Positions 35,678 through 43,575 of a stretch of 64,000 nucleotides of DNA are shown in pieces. Positions within the stretch are counted from its first letter, which is position 1, and every line of letters begins with the position of its first letter. The stretch lies in IMG/VR virus record IMGVR_UViG_3300046781_000054, positions 1 to 64,000 of that record; one strand, given 5' to 3'. The position numbers and the translations under genes are program-made. Below the pieces are notes generated by a model. The model searched no databases, had not been told where the DNA came from, and worked only from the letters and a program-made list of their open reading frames with translations. The DNA is from a virus.

Positions 35678-36906
35678 GCAGGGCTCCCGTTGAGGAAGGC
35701 GAGGATGTCGGCCTCGGCGCCCGACTCGCTGCTGGCGGCGTCGGGGGTGTGGTTGAGGTTGTCCCAGCCTCGCGCCCGGCACGTGGCCTCGTAGGCGGCC
35801 TCTCCCTGCCGCAGCGCGGCCATGAGGTCGAGTCGGACACCGACGGGGGCAGTGAACGCGCCGGCGGCCGGGTTCTCCAGCTCAAACCGTTCGGCAGCAG
35901 CGGCCTGCAGGTCGGCGTGCTTCTGCTGGGCCTCGAGGGCGGTGGAGATGTAGGCGGCAGGGTTGCGGGGCCGCCAGTTGCCGCCGGGGTGCATTCCGTG
36001 GAGGTATTCGGCGATGCCGTACGCGTCGAGGCCGCGGTCGATGAGCGGCCGCAGCGCGAAGGCGAGTCGGCGCAGGCCCTCCGTCTGGGTCCAGTTCACC
36101 AGGGGCCTCACCTGCCGGGCGACCGTCACGTCCTTGGCGACCTGGAGGGGGCTGCGCCTCCCGCTGCTGCGGTTCTTCTTCGACGACTGGGTGGGGGACT
36201 GGCTGCTGCGCGCCGCCTGCGGGGTGTAGTTGCTCTTTTCCCCACCCTCTACCTTCAGCTTTCCCTCTTCTCTAACCAGGGTGAGGGAAGGGGTGACACG
36301 GCCCCCATCGGCACCCGAGTTATCCACAGGGGTCGTTTGGGCCGGGATCCGGGGTCGCTGGTCGACGATGATGCGGGCCTCGTAGCCCTCACCGACGACC
36401 TGGTGCCCCATCGCGTGGTCGTACACGGGCGGGGTGACCGCCCCGTACACGGTGGCGGTGCCTGCGTAGCCGCCCAGGCCGAGCGTGCGGCGGATGTTGG
36501 CGCGGGTGCCGTGCTCGACCCACACGAGGGCCCCGAGCTCGCGGAGGTAGGCGATGTGGCGCTGCAACTGGCGCAGGGACAGGCCGAGTCGGGCGGCGGT
36601 GTCGTGCTGGGCGTAGCGGACATGCCCGGTGTCGTAGTCCATGCGGTCGGCGAGGTCGTGGGCGACGCGTTGCGTGGTGGCGTTCGCGCGGGGGTGCAGG
36701 CCGGCTGCGATCAGCCATTCCACCGCGCGACGCCACCGCCGCGGGCCGCTGCGGCGCGACTTGGTGGCGTGCACCTCCTGGCAGGCGCCGCGCACGAGAG
36801 CGACCTGACCTGCACTGTAATAGATCTTCTGTTCGAATTCGATGTTGGGGGCGTGTGTGTCGTAAGGGGGTTTGGTGCACTGGGTGTCACCCGGGCGCGG
36901 GAACAT
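35674..36906 (-). CDS. Replication-initiator-like winged-helix protein
   Basis: About 410 residues if started at MFPRPGDTQC; no ribosome site is visible, and the upstream frame stays open to 37191 because of high GC, so the start is uncertain. The central region (about 45-115: WLIAAGLHPRANATTQRVAH, RLGLSLRQLQRHIAYLRELG) is a wHTH as in Streptomyces plasmid and phage Rep proteins. The linker (about 165-215) is unusually AT-rich in DNA and contains a DnaA box. The C-terminal third is helical (LRRLAFALRPLIDRGLDAYG, YLHGMHPGGNWRPRNPAAYI), a pattern known from actinobacterial Rep proteins. Confidence 0.72.
   Translation of the reverse strand: MFPRPGDTQCTKPPYDTHAPNIEFEQKIYYSAGQVALVRGACQEVHATKSRRSGPRRWRRAVEWLIAAGLHPRANATTQRVAHDLADRMDYDTGHVRYAQHDTAARLGLSLRQLQRHIAYLRELGALVWVEHGTRANIRRTLGLGGYAGTATVYGAVTPPVYDHAMGHQVVGEGYEARIIVDQRPRIPAQTTPVDNSGADGGRVTPSLTLVREEGKLKVEGGEKSNYTPQAARSSQSPTQSSKKNRSSGRRSPLQVAKDVTVARQVRPLVNWTQTEGLRRLAFALRPLIDRGLDAYGIAEYLHGMHPGGNWRPRNPAAYISTALEAQQKHADLQAAAAERFELENPAAGAFTAPVGVRLDLMAALRQGEAAYEATCRARGWDNLNHTPDAASSESGAEADILAFLNGSPA
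36320..36328 (+). other. DnaA box inside the Rep gene
   Basis: TTATCCACA, the perfect nine-base DnaA site, in a locally AT-richer stretch of the rep linker (36230-36330). With the second initiator it marks a possible second origin. Confidence 0.5.
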
Positions 36907-36989
36907 TCGTGAGGAATGGGGCGTGACGGGGCGCTCAAGCTGACAACTGGGGTGCGCGTACTGCACTATGTACCTGCCTGGTTCCGATG

Positions 36990-37222
36990 GATCAGGGCAT
37001 GAAAAGGCCCCGCTTCGGTGGTGCTGGTTCGGTGAGAACCTGAAAGATCGCTCAGCGGGTTGGCACCCGGTGGGCCTTAGCTCGTCCCTGGCAGGACGGG
37101 CCGTGATGTGAAGGCCGTGAGGCCGGACAGTGGGTGACACCACTGAACGGGCGTAAGCGGCCAGGCGGTTGAGGAAGACGCTCCCCGGCAAGGGAGCGGC
37201 AGGACCTCCCGCCGTAGATACG
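36990..37222 (+). ncRNA. Candidate structured RNA in the gap upstream of Rep
   Basis: The gap 36907-37224 is densely self-complementary on the + strand: GGTTC-GGTGA-GAACC, CGGGT-TGGC-ACCCG, CGTCC-CTGGCA-GGACG, GGCC-GTGA-GGCC, CAGTGG-GTGACA-CCACTG, GCTCCC-CGGCAA-GGGAGC. Six consecutive hairpins with tetraloop-like tips are too many for a leader of one gene. The AGGAA-hairpin-AGGA order recalls TnpB-type guide RNA ends, but no transposase gene is near. Strand could be either. Confidence 0.45.
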
Positions 37223-37224
37223 GG

Positions 37225-37437
37225 CTACGTCATCTGATCTCCCTCAATGGGCGAGGTCTGCCCCTGTGCCTGCTTGGCCAGGAAGTTGATGTGCTTGTCG
37301 ATCGCACCCATCAGAAGGTCGATCTCCCACTGCAAGGCGGGGCTCATCCGGGTGTGGCAGCAGATGGTTGAGGCCACCGTCTCCCGCAACTCCTCGCGGG
37401 TCATCGGCACGTTGGACCCGGGGAGAAGGGCGCTCAT
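37225..37437 (-). CDS. Small hypothetical protein, 70 aa
   Basis: MSALLPGSNVPMTREELRET, then ICCHTRMSPALQWEIDLLMG and a Gln/Gly-rich end. CCH could bind metal, but it stands alone. ATGA overlap with the J-domain gene. Unknown. Confidence 0.6.
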   Translation of the reverse strand: MSALLPGSNVPMTREELRETVASTICCHTRMSPALQWEIDLLMGAIDKHINFLAKQAQGQTSPIEGDQMT

Positions 37438-37871
37438 CGCTCGCCCCCCGACCGCCGTGCGTTTACCCGGGCCCGCTCGTACCGCTCATGGGCCTCAAGG
37501 AACGCCGCCTCCGAGCCACCCATGTCCGGGTGCGCGGCCCGCATAGCCGCCTTCAACTGGCCCAAGTCCGGCGCGGGCGCGTAGACCTCAAGCACGGGCG
37601 GCTGGAGGTACAGACGTGCATCCGCCTCCCACCACCCGGCCGACTTCCGCCAGATCTCGCCAGCAGCCTCGATCTCGTGCCGATCGATGTAGCCGACGTC
37701 GCCACGGCCTTCCGAGCGGATGTAGTAGATGCGCTTCGGCGTCTTCCTGGTGACGCGGAAGGTAATGACCGTCTTCGGCACGTAGAAGCGACTGTCGTCG
37801 CCTTCGTGGTGCTCGGCCTGGATGGCATACAGGTACTCCACGGCGAGGAGGTCCCCGCCCTGGGTGCTCAT
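37434..37871 (-). CDS. J-domain-containing protein, 145 aa
   Basis: N-terminal half: a beta-rich domain (VEYLYAIQAEHHEGDDSRFY, VITFRVTRKTPKRIYYIRSE). C-terminal residues 105-140 form a short J-domain-like unit with the HPD motif: LGQLKAAMRAAHPDMGGSEA, then FLEAHERYERARVNA. HPD normally stimulates Hsp70 ATPase. The N-terminal helix of a full J domain is present only in part. The start MSTQGG lacks a ribosome site, so expression may be leaderless. It may recruit host DnaK to phage DNA processes, as in replication. Confidence 0.65.
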   Translation of the reverse strand: MSTQGGDLLAVEYLYAIQAEHHEGDDSRFYVPKTVITFRVTRKTPKRIYYIRSEGRGDVGYIDRHEIEAAGEIWRKSAGWWEADARLYLQPPVLEVYAPAPDLGQLKAAMRAAHPDMGGSEAAFLEAHERYERARVNARRSGGER

Positions 37872-37886
37872 GCGACGGTCGGGGTA

Positions 37887-38093
37887 GTGGTGACAGGGCC
37901 CTCGCTCAACGCCGAACATGTGATGTTCACGGCGGAGACTGAGGTCCCACTGTCTGATCGCCCGGATGTCCGGGTACGCTTCGCCATAGAGCTGGCACCT
38001 TCATTCGTTCGCACGGTGTGGTGTCGGCGGGCCCCGCGTCCAGATGCTTCCAACATCAGGACTGCCGTTGAATCGGCGAGCGGGGCCTTTTGA
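37887..38093 (+). CDS. Uncertain small rightward ORF, 68 aa
   Basis: GTG frame with TGPSLNAEHVMFTAETEVPL then RFAIELAPSFVRTVWCRRAP, ending in TGA inside the T-run of a rightward terminator at 38030-38091. That terminator implies a rightward transcript, which supports the frame. GC content is lower than its neighbours. The remaining bases to 38222 hold no gene. Confidence 0.3.
   Translation: MVTGPSLNAEHVMFTAETEVPLSDRPDVRVRFAIELAPSFVRTVWCRRAPRPDASNIRTAVESASGAF
38030..38091 (+). terminator. Rightward terminator in the 37872-38222 gap
   Basis: GGCCCCGC (38030) pairs with GCGGGGCC (38080) across a 42-base loop, followed by TTTTGACTT. The T-run is on the + strand only. Confidence 0.5.
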
Positions 38094-38222
38094 CTTGTCT
38101 GGGAGACCGGCCGACCGCACATCTGAGTAGCCGTCTGGTCCATAGCGCAGTCTATCGGTTGGGGCTGACAATGTTCCCCGTGACTCGCGATCGTGTCGTA
38201 CGTCCCGCGCGGCACCCTTGAC

Positions 38223-38651
38223 TCACCCCTCATCGTGGCCCCGCCCCTCCGACTCACCGTCAGCCGGATGCTCCGACAAGGCCGTTGCCATCGACCGGGC
38301 CACCATTCCCGCCATCGCCGAATGGCCGGCCGCCGCCAACTCCCCGCGGAGCCGCTCCAGCTGGTCCCGGTAGAAGTACGGGCGGGCCGCCAGCCTGGCC
38401 GTGTACATCCCCACAACGAACGCCCGCTCCCACACCTCCTGCACCACCACCGGATCCGCCTCCGGGAACAAATCCATCGGCAGCTTCGACGGCCGGCCCG
38501 CCGTCTCCAGCTCGGCGGCCGCGATCAGCCCCGCCAGATGCTGGGCCGTCATCACCGCCCGCCCCGACAGGCTCAGGTCCGTCCGTGACGTCTCGAACGC
38601 CGCCAGGTCCTGCTCGGCGGCCGCGGTCTCGGGAGTGTGGAACGTGGTCAC
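38223..38651 (-). CDS. Hypothetical protein, 142 aa
   Basis: GTG start overlapping the upstream stop. Mostly helical (MTAQHLAGLIAAAELETAGR, WERAFVVGMYTARLAARPYF), acidic at both ends, no Cys. No membrane span. Function unknown; coupled to the WhiB-like gene. Confidence 0.7.
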   Translation of the reverse strand: MTTFHTPETAAAEQDLAAFETSRTDLSLSGRAVMTAQHLAGLIAAAELETAGRPSKLPMDLFPEADPVVVQEVWERAFVVGMYTARLAARPYFYRDQLERLRGELAAAGHSAMAGMVARSMATALSEHPADGESEGRGHDEG

Positions 38652-39481
38652 GCGGCAGCCTCCACAGGCGTGGTCGGAACAGACGGAGAGGGGAACACAG
38701 TCACCGAACCGCCCGGGCGGGCCTCGGCGTCGAACAGATCCAGCTCAAGCTGGCCGGCGATCGCAGCGAACTTCGACGGCTTCGGACGCACACCCCGCGT
38801 CCGCGACGGGCCGGCCGGACGCGTCGGCTCGTCCTCCCGCACCCGCGACAGCGCGGGCACCGTGCCGTCATCCCGGCGCACCACCCACCCCGGCGCCAGC
38901 AGCCCCCGCGCGGCCGCCTTGTCGATCAGCTCGTTCCGCGTCGCGGTCTTCGACAGACCGAGCTTGTCCAGGAGCCGGGACCGCTGCCAGTTCGTCGTCC
39001 GCAGCGTCAAACCGGTCACCCGGGCTATCACCCGCACATCCGCGTACTTCACGACCGCCCGCAGCACCTTCTGTGTCTGCTCCGTCGCGAAGTACTCATC
39101 CGGGGCCTCCCGCGGCACCTGCCTGCTCCGCGCCGCAATGACCTCCCTCGACCGGTCCAGGGCGCGCATCCCGCCGAGGATGCCCTCCCGCTCGATCAAC
39201 TGCCCGTCCGCGCCCACCGCCCGGCCGACCGCCAGGCACTGCACCATCACCGGACACGACACACAGACGTCGATGGCGGCCTCCTCGCGGGCCCGGCGCA
39301 CCGCCTGCGGCTCACCTCCGTCCCCGGACTGTGCAGTCCACGCATCCACCGACAGGCCCGGATTCCCCGCCGCACGCCGCGGATCATCCACATCGGGGGC
39401 GCACCCGCGGTACCGGTAGTGCGGATGCCAGGTCAACGCCTCATACGGCGACTTCGGCAACATCGTCTTGCTCGGGCTCAC
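38648..39481 (-). CDS. Second WhiB-like domain fused to an HTH region
   Basis: 277 residues from a GTG that overlaps the upstream TGA. Cys at 27, 73, 76 and 82 (CVSCPVMVQC) plus EGILGGMRALDRS in the GVWGG position make a WhiB-type iron-sulfur site; the gap between the first and second Cys is longer than usual. Residues about 128-190 form HTHs (YFATEQTQKVLRAVVKYADV, RVIARVTGLTLRTTNWQRSR, GLSKTATRNELIDKAAARGL). It is a second phage WhiB fusion besides the one at 24770. Role in controlling phage or host transcription inferred. Confidence 0.75.
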   Translation of the reverse strand: MSPSKTMLPKSPYEALTWHPHYRYRGCAPDVDDPRRAAGNPGLSVDAWTAQSGDGGEPQAVRRAREEAAIDVCVSCPVMVQCLAVGRAVGADGQLIEREGILGGMRALDRSREVIAARSRQVPREAPDEYFATEQTQKVLRAVVKYADVRVIARVTGLTLRTTNWQRSRLLDKLGLSKTATRNELIDKAAARGLLAPGWVVRRDDGTVPALSRVREDEPTRPAGPSRTRGVRPKPSKFAAIAGQLELDLFDAEARPGGSVTVFPSPSVPTTPVEAAA

Positions 39482-39723
39482 TGGTGGCCCCCTTCCTGCA
39501 CAGTGGACTGGCTCGTAGACGGGACCGGCCCGCCCGCCATAGCGGCGGCACGGGCCAGCTGAAGTTCGCGTTGATGGTCGGCGTGGACAACGTGGTCGAC
39601 GAGCCGGCGCCCGGCCCGCTCCGCCCTCAGGTCCTGCTCGAGCGCGCCGACACGACGCACCAGCCAGACGACAGCCCAGCCCGCGGCGAGGACCGTGAGA
39701 CTGGCACGTATTCGGTGGGACAC
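39478..39723 (-). CDS. Small single-span membrane protein, 81 aa
   Basis: GTG start. Short basic head, hydrophobic RASLTVLAAGWAVVWLVRRV, then a charged helical region (LEQDLRAERAGRRLVDHVVH). Membrane-anchored with the body in the cytoplasm. Function unknown. Confidence 0.6.
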   Translation of the reverse strand: MSHRIRASLTVLAAGWAVVWLVRRVGALEQDLRAERAGRRLVDHVVHADHQRELQLARAAAMAGGPVPSTSQSTVQEGGHQ

Positions 39724-39765
39724 GGGTCCTCACCACCTCTCTATCTGGGGAAGGGAATTCGGGGG

Positions 39766-40095
39766 TCACTGCTGCGGCTTGGACGCCTTCAAGAACTCCT
39801 CGAAGGCGATCAGTTCCGCCTCGTGCACGACCGGCTCGCCCGCGTCAGCCGCTGCCTGCAACTGGGCGCGGTGGGCTGCCTCCCACGCGACCTCGCCCTC
39901 GAGAGCCGCCTCGTCGGCGCGCAGTCGGTCGATTGCCTGCTCCACGCTTCCCGGATACACATCCGTCGGGAGTACTCCGCGGGCCCGGGCACGACGCCGG
40001 CGCCACGCGGCGAACGCACCGACCAGCCACACCCCGCACAGGATGAAGACGGTGCCGAGGGCGATGAGCCAGTTGTAGAAGGTGTCTTCGTTCAC
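39766..40095 (-). CDS. Membrane-anchored helical protein, 109 aa
   Basis: GTG start after GAGG. One membrane helix (WLIALGTVFILCGVWLVGAF), an Arg patch (AAWRRRRARARG), then a helical tail (ALEGEVAWEAAHRAQLQAAA). Resembles the 39478 product in layout, so the two may act together. Function unknown. Confidence 0.65.
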   Translation of the reverse strand: MNEDTFYNWLIALGTVFILCGVWLVGAFAAWRRRRARARGVLPTDVYPGSVEQAIDRLRADEAALEGEVAWEAAHRAQLQAAADAGEPVVHEAELIAFEEFLKASKPQQ

Positions 40096-40204
40096 GGCGG
40101 ACCTCGTTTCAGGCAAGGGGGAATCCCCGACTGGCGAACTGGTGAGGTGAAGCGGGTCCGGTGGGGCGGACGGGCGGGGCACTCAGACGTCCCCGCCAGG
40201 GGTG

Positions 40205-41548
40205 TTACGCGGCCGAGGCCAGAGCGTCCTGCAGAAACGGCACCCCGGTGGCGGCGGCCACGACGTGCGCGGCCAGGAGGGGCGGAACAGCGTTACCGAT
40301 CTGCTCGTACGCCTTGGTCTTCGTGCCCTGCCACGGATAGTCCTCGGGGAAGGACTGGAGGATCGACCCCTCCGGGACGGTCAACATGCGGCTCTTGTCG
40401 CCGTCCGTGAACACGTACTCGTTACGAGCGTGCCCGAACGCCAAGGTTGCGGCCGGCTCGGACATCGTGCGTACCGTGGCGTTGGCGCGGGCGTTGTGCT
40501 TGAGAACCCACTGCCCACCGGATTTGCTGGTAAGTGCGGGTGCGGGTGCGGTGTGCGGGTCAATCGTCTGCCGCGAACCGTCAGGCTGCTGATTCCGATT
40601 CGTGTGCAACGTCCACGACCGGGCCCTCGCCGTCAAAGCCTGCGACGGCTCATCCACCGGGAACTCGTTGCCGCCCTGCGTCTTGCGCTCACCGCGAGTG
40701 TTCACGATGAGGCTCGGGACCAGGCCGAGCGCGTCGGCCATCGTCACGTACTGCGGACGAGCCTCACCGAACAGATCCTCGGCCTCGATCTCCTTGCTGT
40801 GCGTCGGCGCCGGCGGGCCCATGGGACGCACGGCCGAAGCCAGGAGCACCGCACGCCTACGGGTCTGCGGCACTCCGTAGTCCGCCGCGTTCAAGACGCC
40901 CGACCACACGAACCAGCCCAGCCTGCGCAGCTCCTCGCCGTACACCTTCCACAGCGGCAGCACACCCGGCACCTGCTCGAACGCCGCCCACTCCAACGGG
41001 ATCCCGGCGGACGTGTCGCCGGTGGTCAGCTCCCACAGGTAACGAGCCGGCTCCAGCACCAGCACCGTCACGAACGCGTCCTCCCGCGCCGCCGCCTCCA
41101 CCTGGGCGACCGTCCAAGGCCGCTTGCCCTTCGCTACACGCTCGGCGTTGTCCGCCTCCTGCTGCGCCAACGCGACCGGGAAGATCCGCTCCCGCAACTC
41201 CTCGCGGCAGTCGTCGCCGCGCAGCATCCGCTGGATCCCGTCGGCGAGCAGGCCCATGACCCGCATGCCGAACTGCTTGCCGGCCGTGGAGAACTTCGTG
41301 CACGGCGGCGAGAACAGCAGTCCCCACACCTGGCCCACGAGCGGCGTCAGGACGAACGAGGAGACGTCCACCCGGACCGTCGTGTGCCCGGCAGCCCTAC
41401 GCGTCTCACAGGCCGCCGCATCCCACTCCAGACCCACATCCGTCAGGCCCAGCCAGCGGCGTATGCCTTCCGACCAGCCGCCCGGGCCAGCGCACCCGTC
41501 GAGGATGAGGCCCTTCTGCTGCGGCGCCCACCCGGCGAACACGGCCAT
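40205..41548 (-). CDS. C5 cytosine-specific DNA methyltransferase
   Basis: 447 residues. Motif I is LDGCAGPGGWSEG (residues 16-28), the catalytic loop is SPPCTKFS (80-87, Cys 83), QTRRR stands in the middle, and YEQIGNAVPPLLA closes the fold near the C-terminus. Between them a target-recognition region of ordinary size. It starts on TGATG from the Rad52-like gene. No restriction partner is visible, so it is probably an orphan enzyme that protects phage DNA or alters regulation. The recognised sequence is unknown. Confidence 0.92.
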   Translation of the reverse strand: MAVFAGWAPQQKGLILDGCAGPGGWSEGIRRWLGLTDVGLEWDAAACETRRAAGHTTVRVDVSSFVLTPLVGQVWGLLFSPPCTKFSTAGKQFGMRVMGLLADGIQRMLRGDDCREELRERIFPVALAQQEADNAERVAKGKRPWTVAQVEAAAREDAFVTVLVLEPARYLWELTTGDTSAGIPLEWAAFEQVPGVLPLWKVYGEELRRLGWFVWSGVLNAADYGVPQTRRRAVLLASAVRPMGPPAPTHSKEIEAEDLFGEARPQYVTMADALGLVPSLIVNTRGERKTQGGNEFPVDEPSQALTARARSWTLHTNRNQQPDGSRQTIDPHTAPAPALTSKSGGQWVLKHNARANATVRTMSEPAATLAFGHARNEYVFTDGDKSRMLTVPEGSILQSFPEDYPWQGTKTKAYEQIGNAVPPLLAAHVVAAATGVPFLQDALASAA

Positions 41549-42510
41549 CAGGCGGCGCTCCCCTCGGGTGTCTTGGTGGGCTGCAGTTCGGTGATCCGGG
41601 CCTCGAGCAGTGCGTCGAACGTGGTCCAGTTGCTCTCGGGCGGCGGACCCTGCACGCTCCGTTCGGACACCGCGTTCTTCTTGCCGTCCAAGCGGATCTG
41701 CAGCAGCGCCGTCGGGTTGTCCCAGCAGTTCCGGTACTGCGCGATCAGGCGCGCCAGAGGATCCTCGTCGGGCGCCGAAGTCGGCGGAGCCTGGTGAGCG
41801 TGCTCGCGGGCCTGCTCCGGCTCCGTACGGGCCGGTGCCGACTGGCCGCCCTGTTCCGCTGCCTCTCCGCCTCCGGACTCCAGGATCTCCAGGTCGGATG
41901 ACGTCCACAGATCCAGGGCCATCCCGAAGCGCATCCCCGCGTTACGGATCGCATCGCCGATGATCTCCTTCACGGCGTTCGCGCCGTCCTTACCGGTCGC
42001 GTCGCCGTACCCGATCCGCGTCATCCCGCACACCGTCATCCGGATCCACAGCCCGCGGTTCCCGTCGTACTGGGGAAGCCCGCTGCCATCCAACGCCAGC
42101 GGCAGCCAGTCCCAGAACGGATCCACGTTCAGCAGCCGGTTCGTGGCCTCGGCGTGCCCGATGTACTTCAGGCAGATGTGCGCCTCGGTGATTTTCTGGT
42201 TGTTGCAGCGCTGGCAGCGGATCTCGTTGTGGTTCTGGCACACCTTGGGCCAGCCCTGTGTCTGGCTGCACTTCTTGCACCAGGGCTGCGGCCGGTACCG
42301 CACTTCGCTGGTCGGGAACGGCTCCCGCAGCCGGTGCAGGGCCTCCATCTGCTCGGCCCGCGTGTAGCCGTACGTGCCGGAAGCGTTGGCCTTCTGCTCC
42401 TCCAGCCGCTCCAGACGGGCGACGAGGGCTTCCAGATCCGGGTTCGGGGTGTGCGAGGTCAGACCCTCCGCGATGCTGCTCTGTGCGGGGGCCTCAACGG
42501 CTTGCGCCAT
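41548..42510 (-). CDS. Rad52-like single-strand annealing protein with zinc finger
   Basis: 320 residues. Near residues 80-115 a zinc region (CKKCSQTQGWPKVCQNHNEI and CQRCNNQK), then the annealing core: YIGHAEATNRLLNVDPFWDW, MTVCGMTRIGYGDATGKDGA and NAVKEIIGDAIRNAGMRFGM. The C-terminal third is a disordered linker and a helix. This matches the phage Rad52/Sak type. It anneals ssDNA in phage recombination, probably together with SSB at 24233. It is coupled to the methyltransferase downstream. Confidence 0.85.
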   Translation of the reverse strand: MAQAVEAPAQSSIAEGLTSHTPNPDLEALVARLERLEEQKANASGTYGYTRAEQMEALHRLREPFPTSEVRYRPQPWCKKCSQTQGWPKVCQNHNEIRCQRCNNQKITEAHICLKYIGHAEATNRLLNVDPFWDWLPLALDGSGLPQYDGNRGLWIRMTVCGMTRIGYGDATGKDGANAVKEIIGDAIRNAGMRFGMALDLWTSSDLEILESGGGEAAEQGGQSAPARTEPEQAREHAHQAPPTSAPDEDPLARLIAQYRNCWDNPTALLQIRLDGKKNAVSERSVQGPPPESNWTTFDALLEARITELQPTKTPEGSAA

Positions 42511-42583
42511 GAGGGTTTCTCCTATGGGGTTATGCAGGGTGCGGGGCGGCCCACCAATCCGGGGGCCGGCATCCCGCCCCCGA

Positions 42584-43477
42584 TCAGTCGGTTCCGGCCG
42601 TCAGGCCGTACTCCTCGTCAAACAGCTCTTCCAAGCCCAACTCGTTCGCGAGCCAGCCCGTACCGATCGTCTGCGGCGACACCCGGTACTTCAGCGTCTG
42701 CTGCAACTCGGCCGCCTTCACCCGCACCGACGCGAACAGTTCCGCATCCACATACGGGCTCAACAGCTTCCGCTCGTACGTCGACCCGGGCGCTGCCTTC
42801 GGCACCGGCCACGGCTCCCACTCACCGGCGAGAACCTTCCGCAGACCCTCCTCAACGATCCGCCGCAACTCCGAGTCCGTGTTGTCCAGCCCCGCCAGAA
42901 TCGCAGCATGCAACTGCGGCGGCACCGGCATGTTCATCAGAGCCAGATCACTCTTCGGCACCTCGTAGGCGACACCGAACTCCTCGCACAGCAGCGCCGT
43001 CGCCATCTTCGGCACCGTCGCCTTCGCCTCGTACCCCAGCCGCCGGCCGATCTCCGCGACCTGATCCCGCATCCGAGCCAGCAGCTCCATGTCGACGGGC
43101 ACGTTCAGGTTCACGCGTTCCACGGCGGAATTGCGGGGGCTGCGCGGAATCTCGACCGGCTCGGCCTCACCGTCCAGGACAGCCCTGAACCGGTCGTTGA
43201 GGGCCTTGCCCAGCAACGCGGACACGCTCTTGCCCGGCTGCTTGGCCGCGCTCTGCAGAGCTGCACGCAGCGGCTCCGGCATCCCGATCGCCAGGTTCTG
43301 CGTCGTGTCCTCACTCAGATCGCCGGCGCGCTCGTCGTGCTGCAGCATCCGGAACCCGAACGGGGAACGCAGCTCCTCCAGCGTCGCGGCAACCTCGGGC
43401 AGTTGCCCCTCGACGGCGTCAGCGGCCAGCTTCAGGTGCTCGCGGACGGTCTCAACACTCTTGCTGCGGCGGGGCAC
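42584..43477 (-). CDS. Regulator with four tandem RHH-like repeats
   Basis: 297 residues. The GTG at 43477 has GAGAGGA eight bases upstream; an in-frame ATG at 43558 lies inside the promoter. Four ribbon-helix-helix-like units occur at residues about 59-101 (NLAIGMPEPLRAALQSAAKQ), 119-169 (RVNLNVPVDMELLARMRDQV), 177-218 (LALMNMPVPPQLHAAILAGL) and 236-287 (KLLSPYVDAELFASVRVKAA). Repeats 1 and 3 are short, 2 and 4 long, as if a two-unit block had doubled. RHH proteins act as dimers, so this would be a single-chain double dimer. Its own promoter carries the operator motif. Confidence 0.7.
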   Translation of the reverse strand: MPRRSKSVETVREHLKLAADAVEGQLPEVAATLEELRSPFGFRMLQHDERAGDLSEDTTQNLAIGMPEPLRAALQSAAKQPGKSVSALLGKALNDRFRAVLDGEAEPVEIPRSPRNSAVERVNLNVPVDMELLARMRDQVAEIGRRLGYEAKATVPKMATALLCEEFGVAYEVPKSDLALMNMPVPPQLHAAILAGLDNTDSELRRIVEEGLRKVLAGEWEPWPVPKAAPGSTYERKLLSPYVDAELFASVRVKAAELQQTLKYRVSPQTIGTGWLANELGLEELFDEEYGLTAGTD

Positions 43478-43546
43478 GGGGCGGGTCCTCTCGGCGGAGC
43501 GCCCGGTGCGGCGGTGCGGCGGGCGCGTGGGGGTATTGGCCACGCC

Positions 43547-43575
43547 ATCATCCTCCATAACGCATTGGTGGACCA
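43547..43575 (-). promoter_or_regulatory. Regulated promoter, ATGCGTTATGG family, site 4
   Basis: On the minus strand TGGTCC (43575-43570), 17-bp spacer ACCAATGCGTTATGGAG, GATGAT (43552-43547), leading to the RHH-repeat gene with a 5-prime leader of about 65 bases. Confidence 0.75.

Noticed and set aside
36907-37191. N-terminal extension of Rep to 37191
   Set aside because: The open frame runs through the hairpin-rich gap, has no ribosome site and low-complexity composition.
40205-41548. Restriction-modification pair
   Set aside because: No restriction endonuclease gene adjoins the C5 methyltransferase; the nearest nuclease-like genes are far away and of other types.
43478-43558. ATG at 43558 as start of the RHH-repeat gene
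   Set aside because: It lies inside the 17-bp promoter spacer; the GTG at 43477 has a ribosome site at the right distance.
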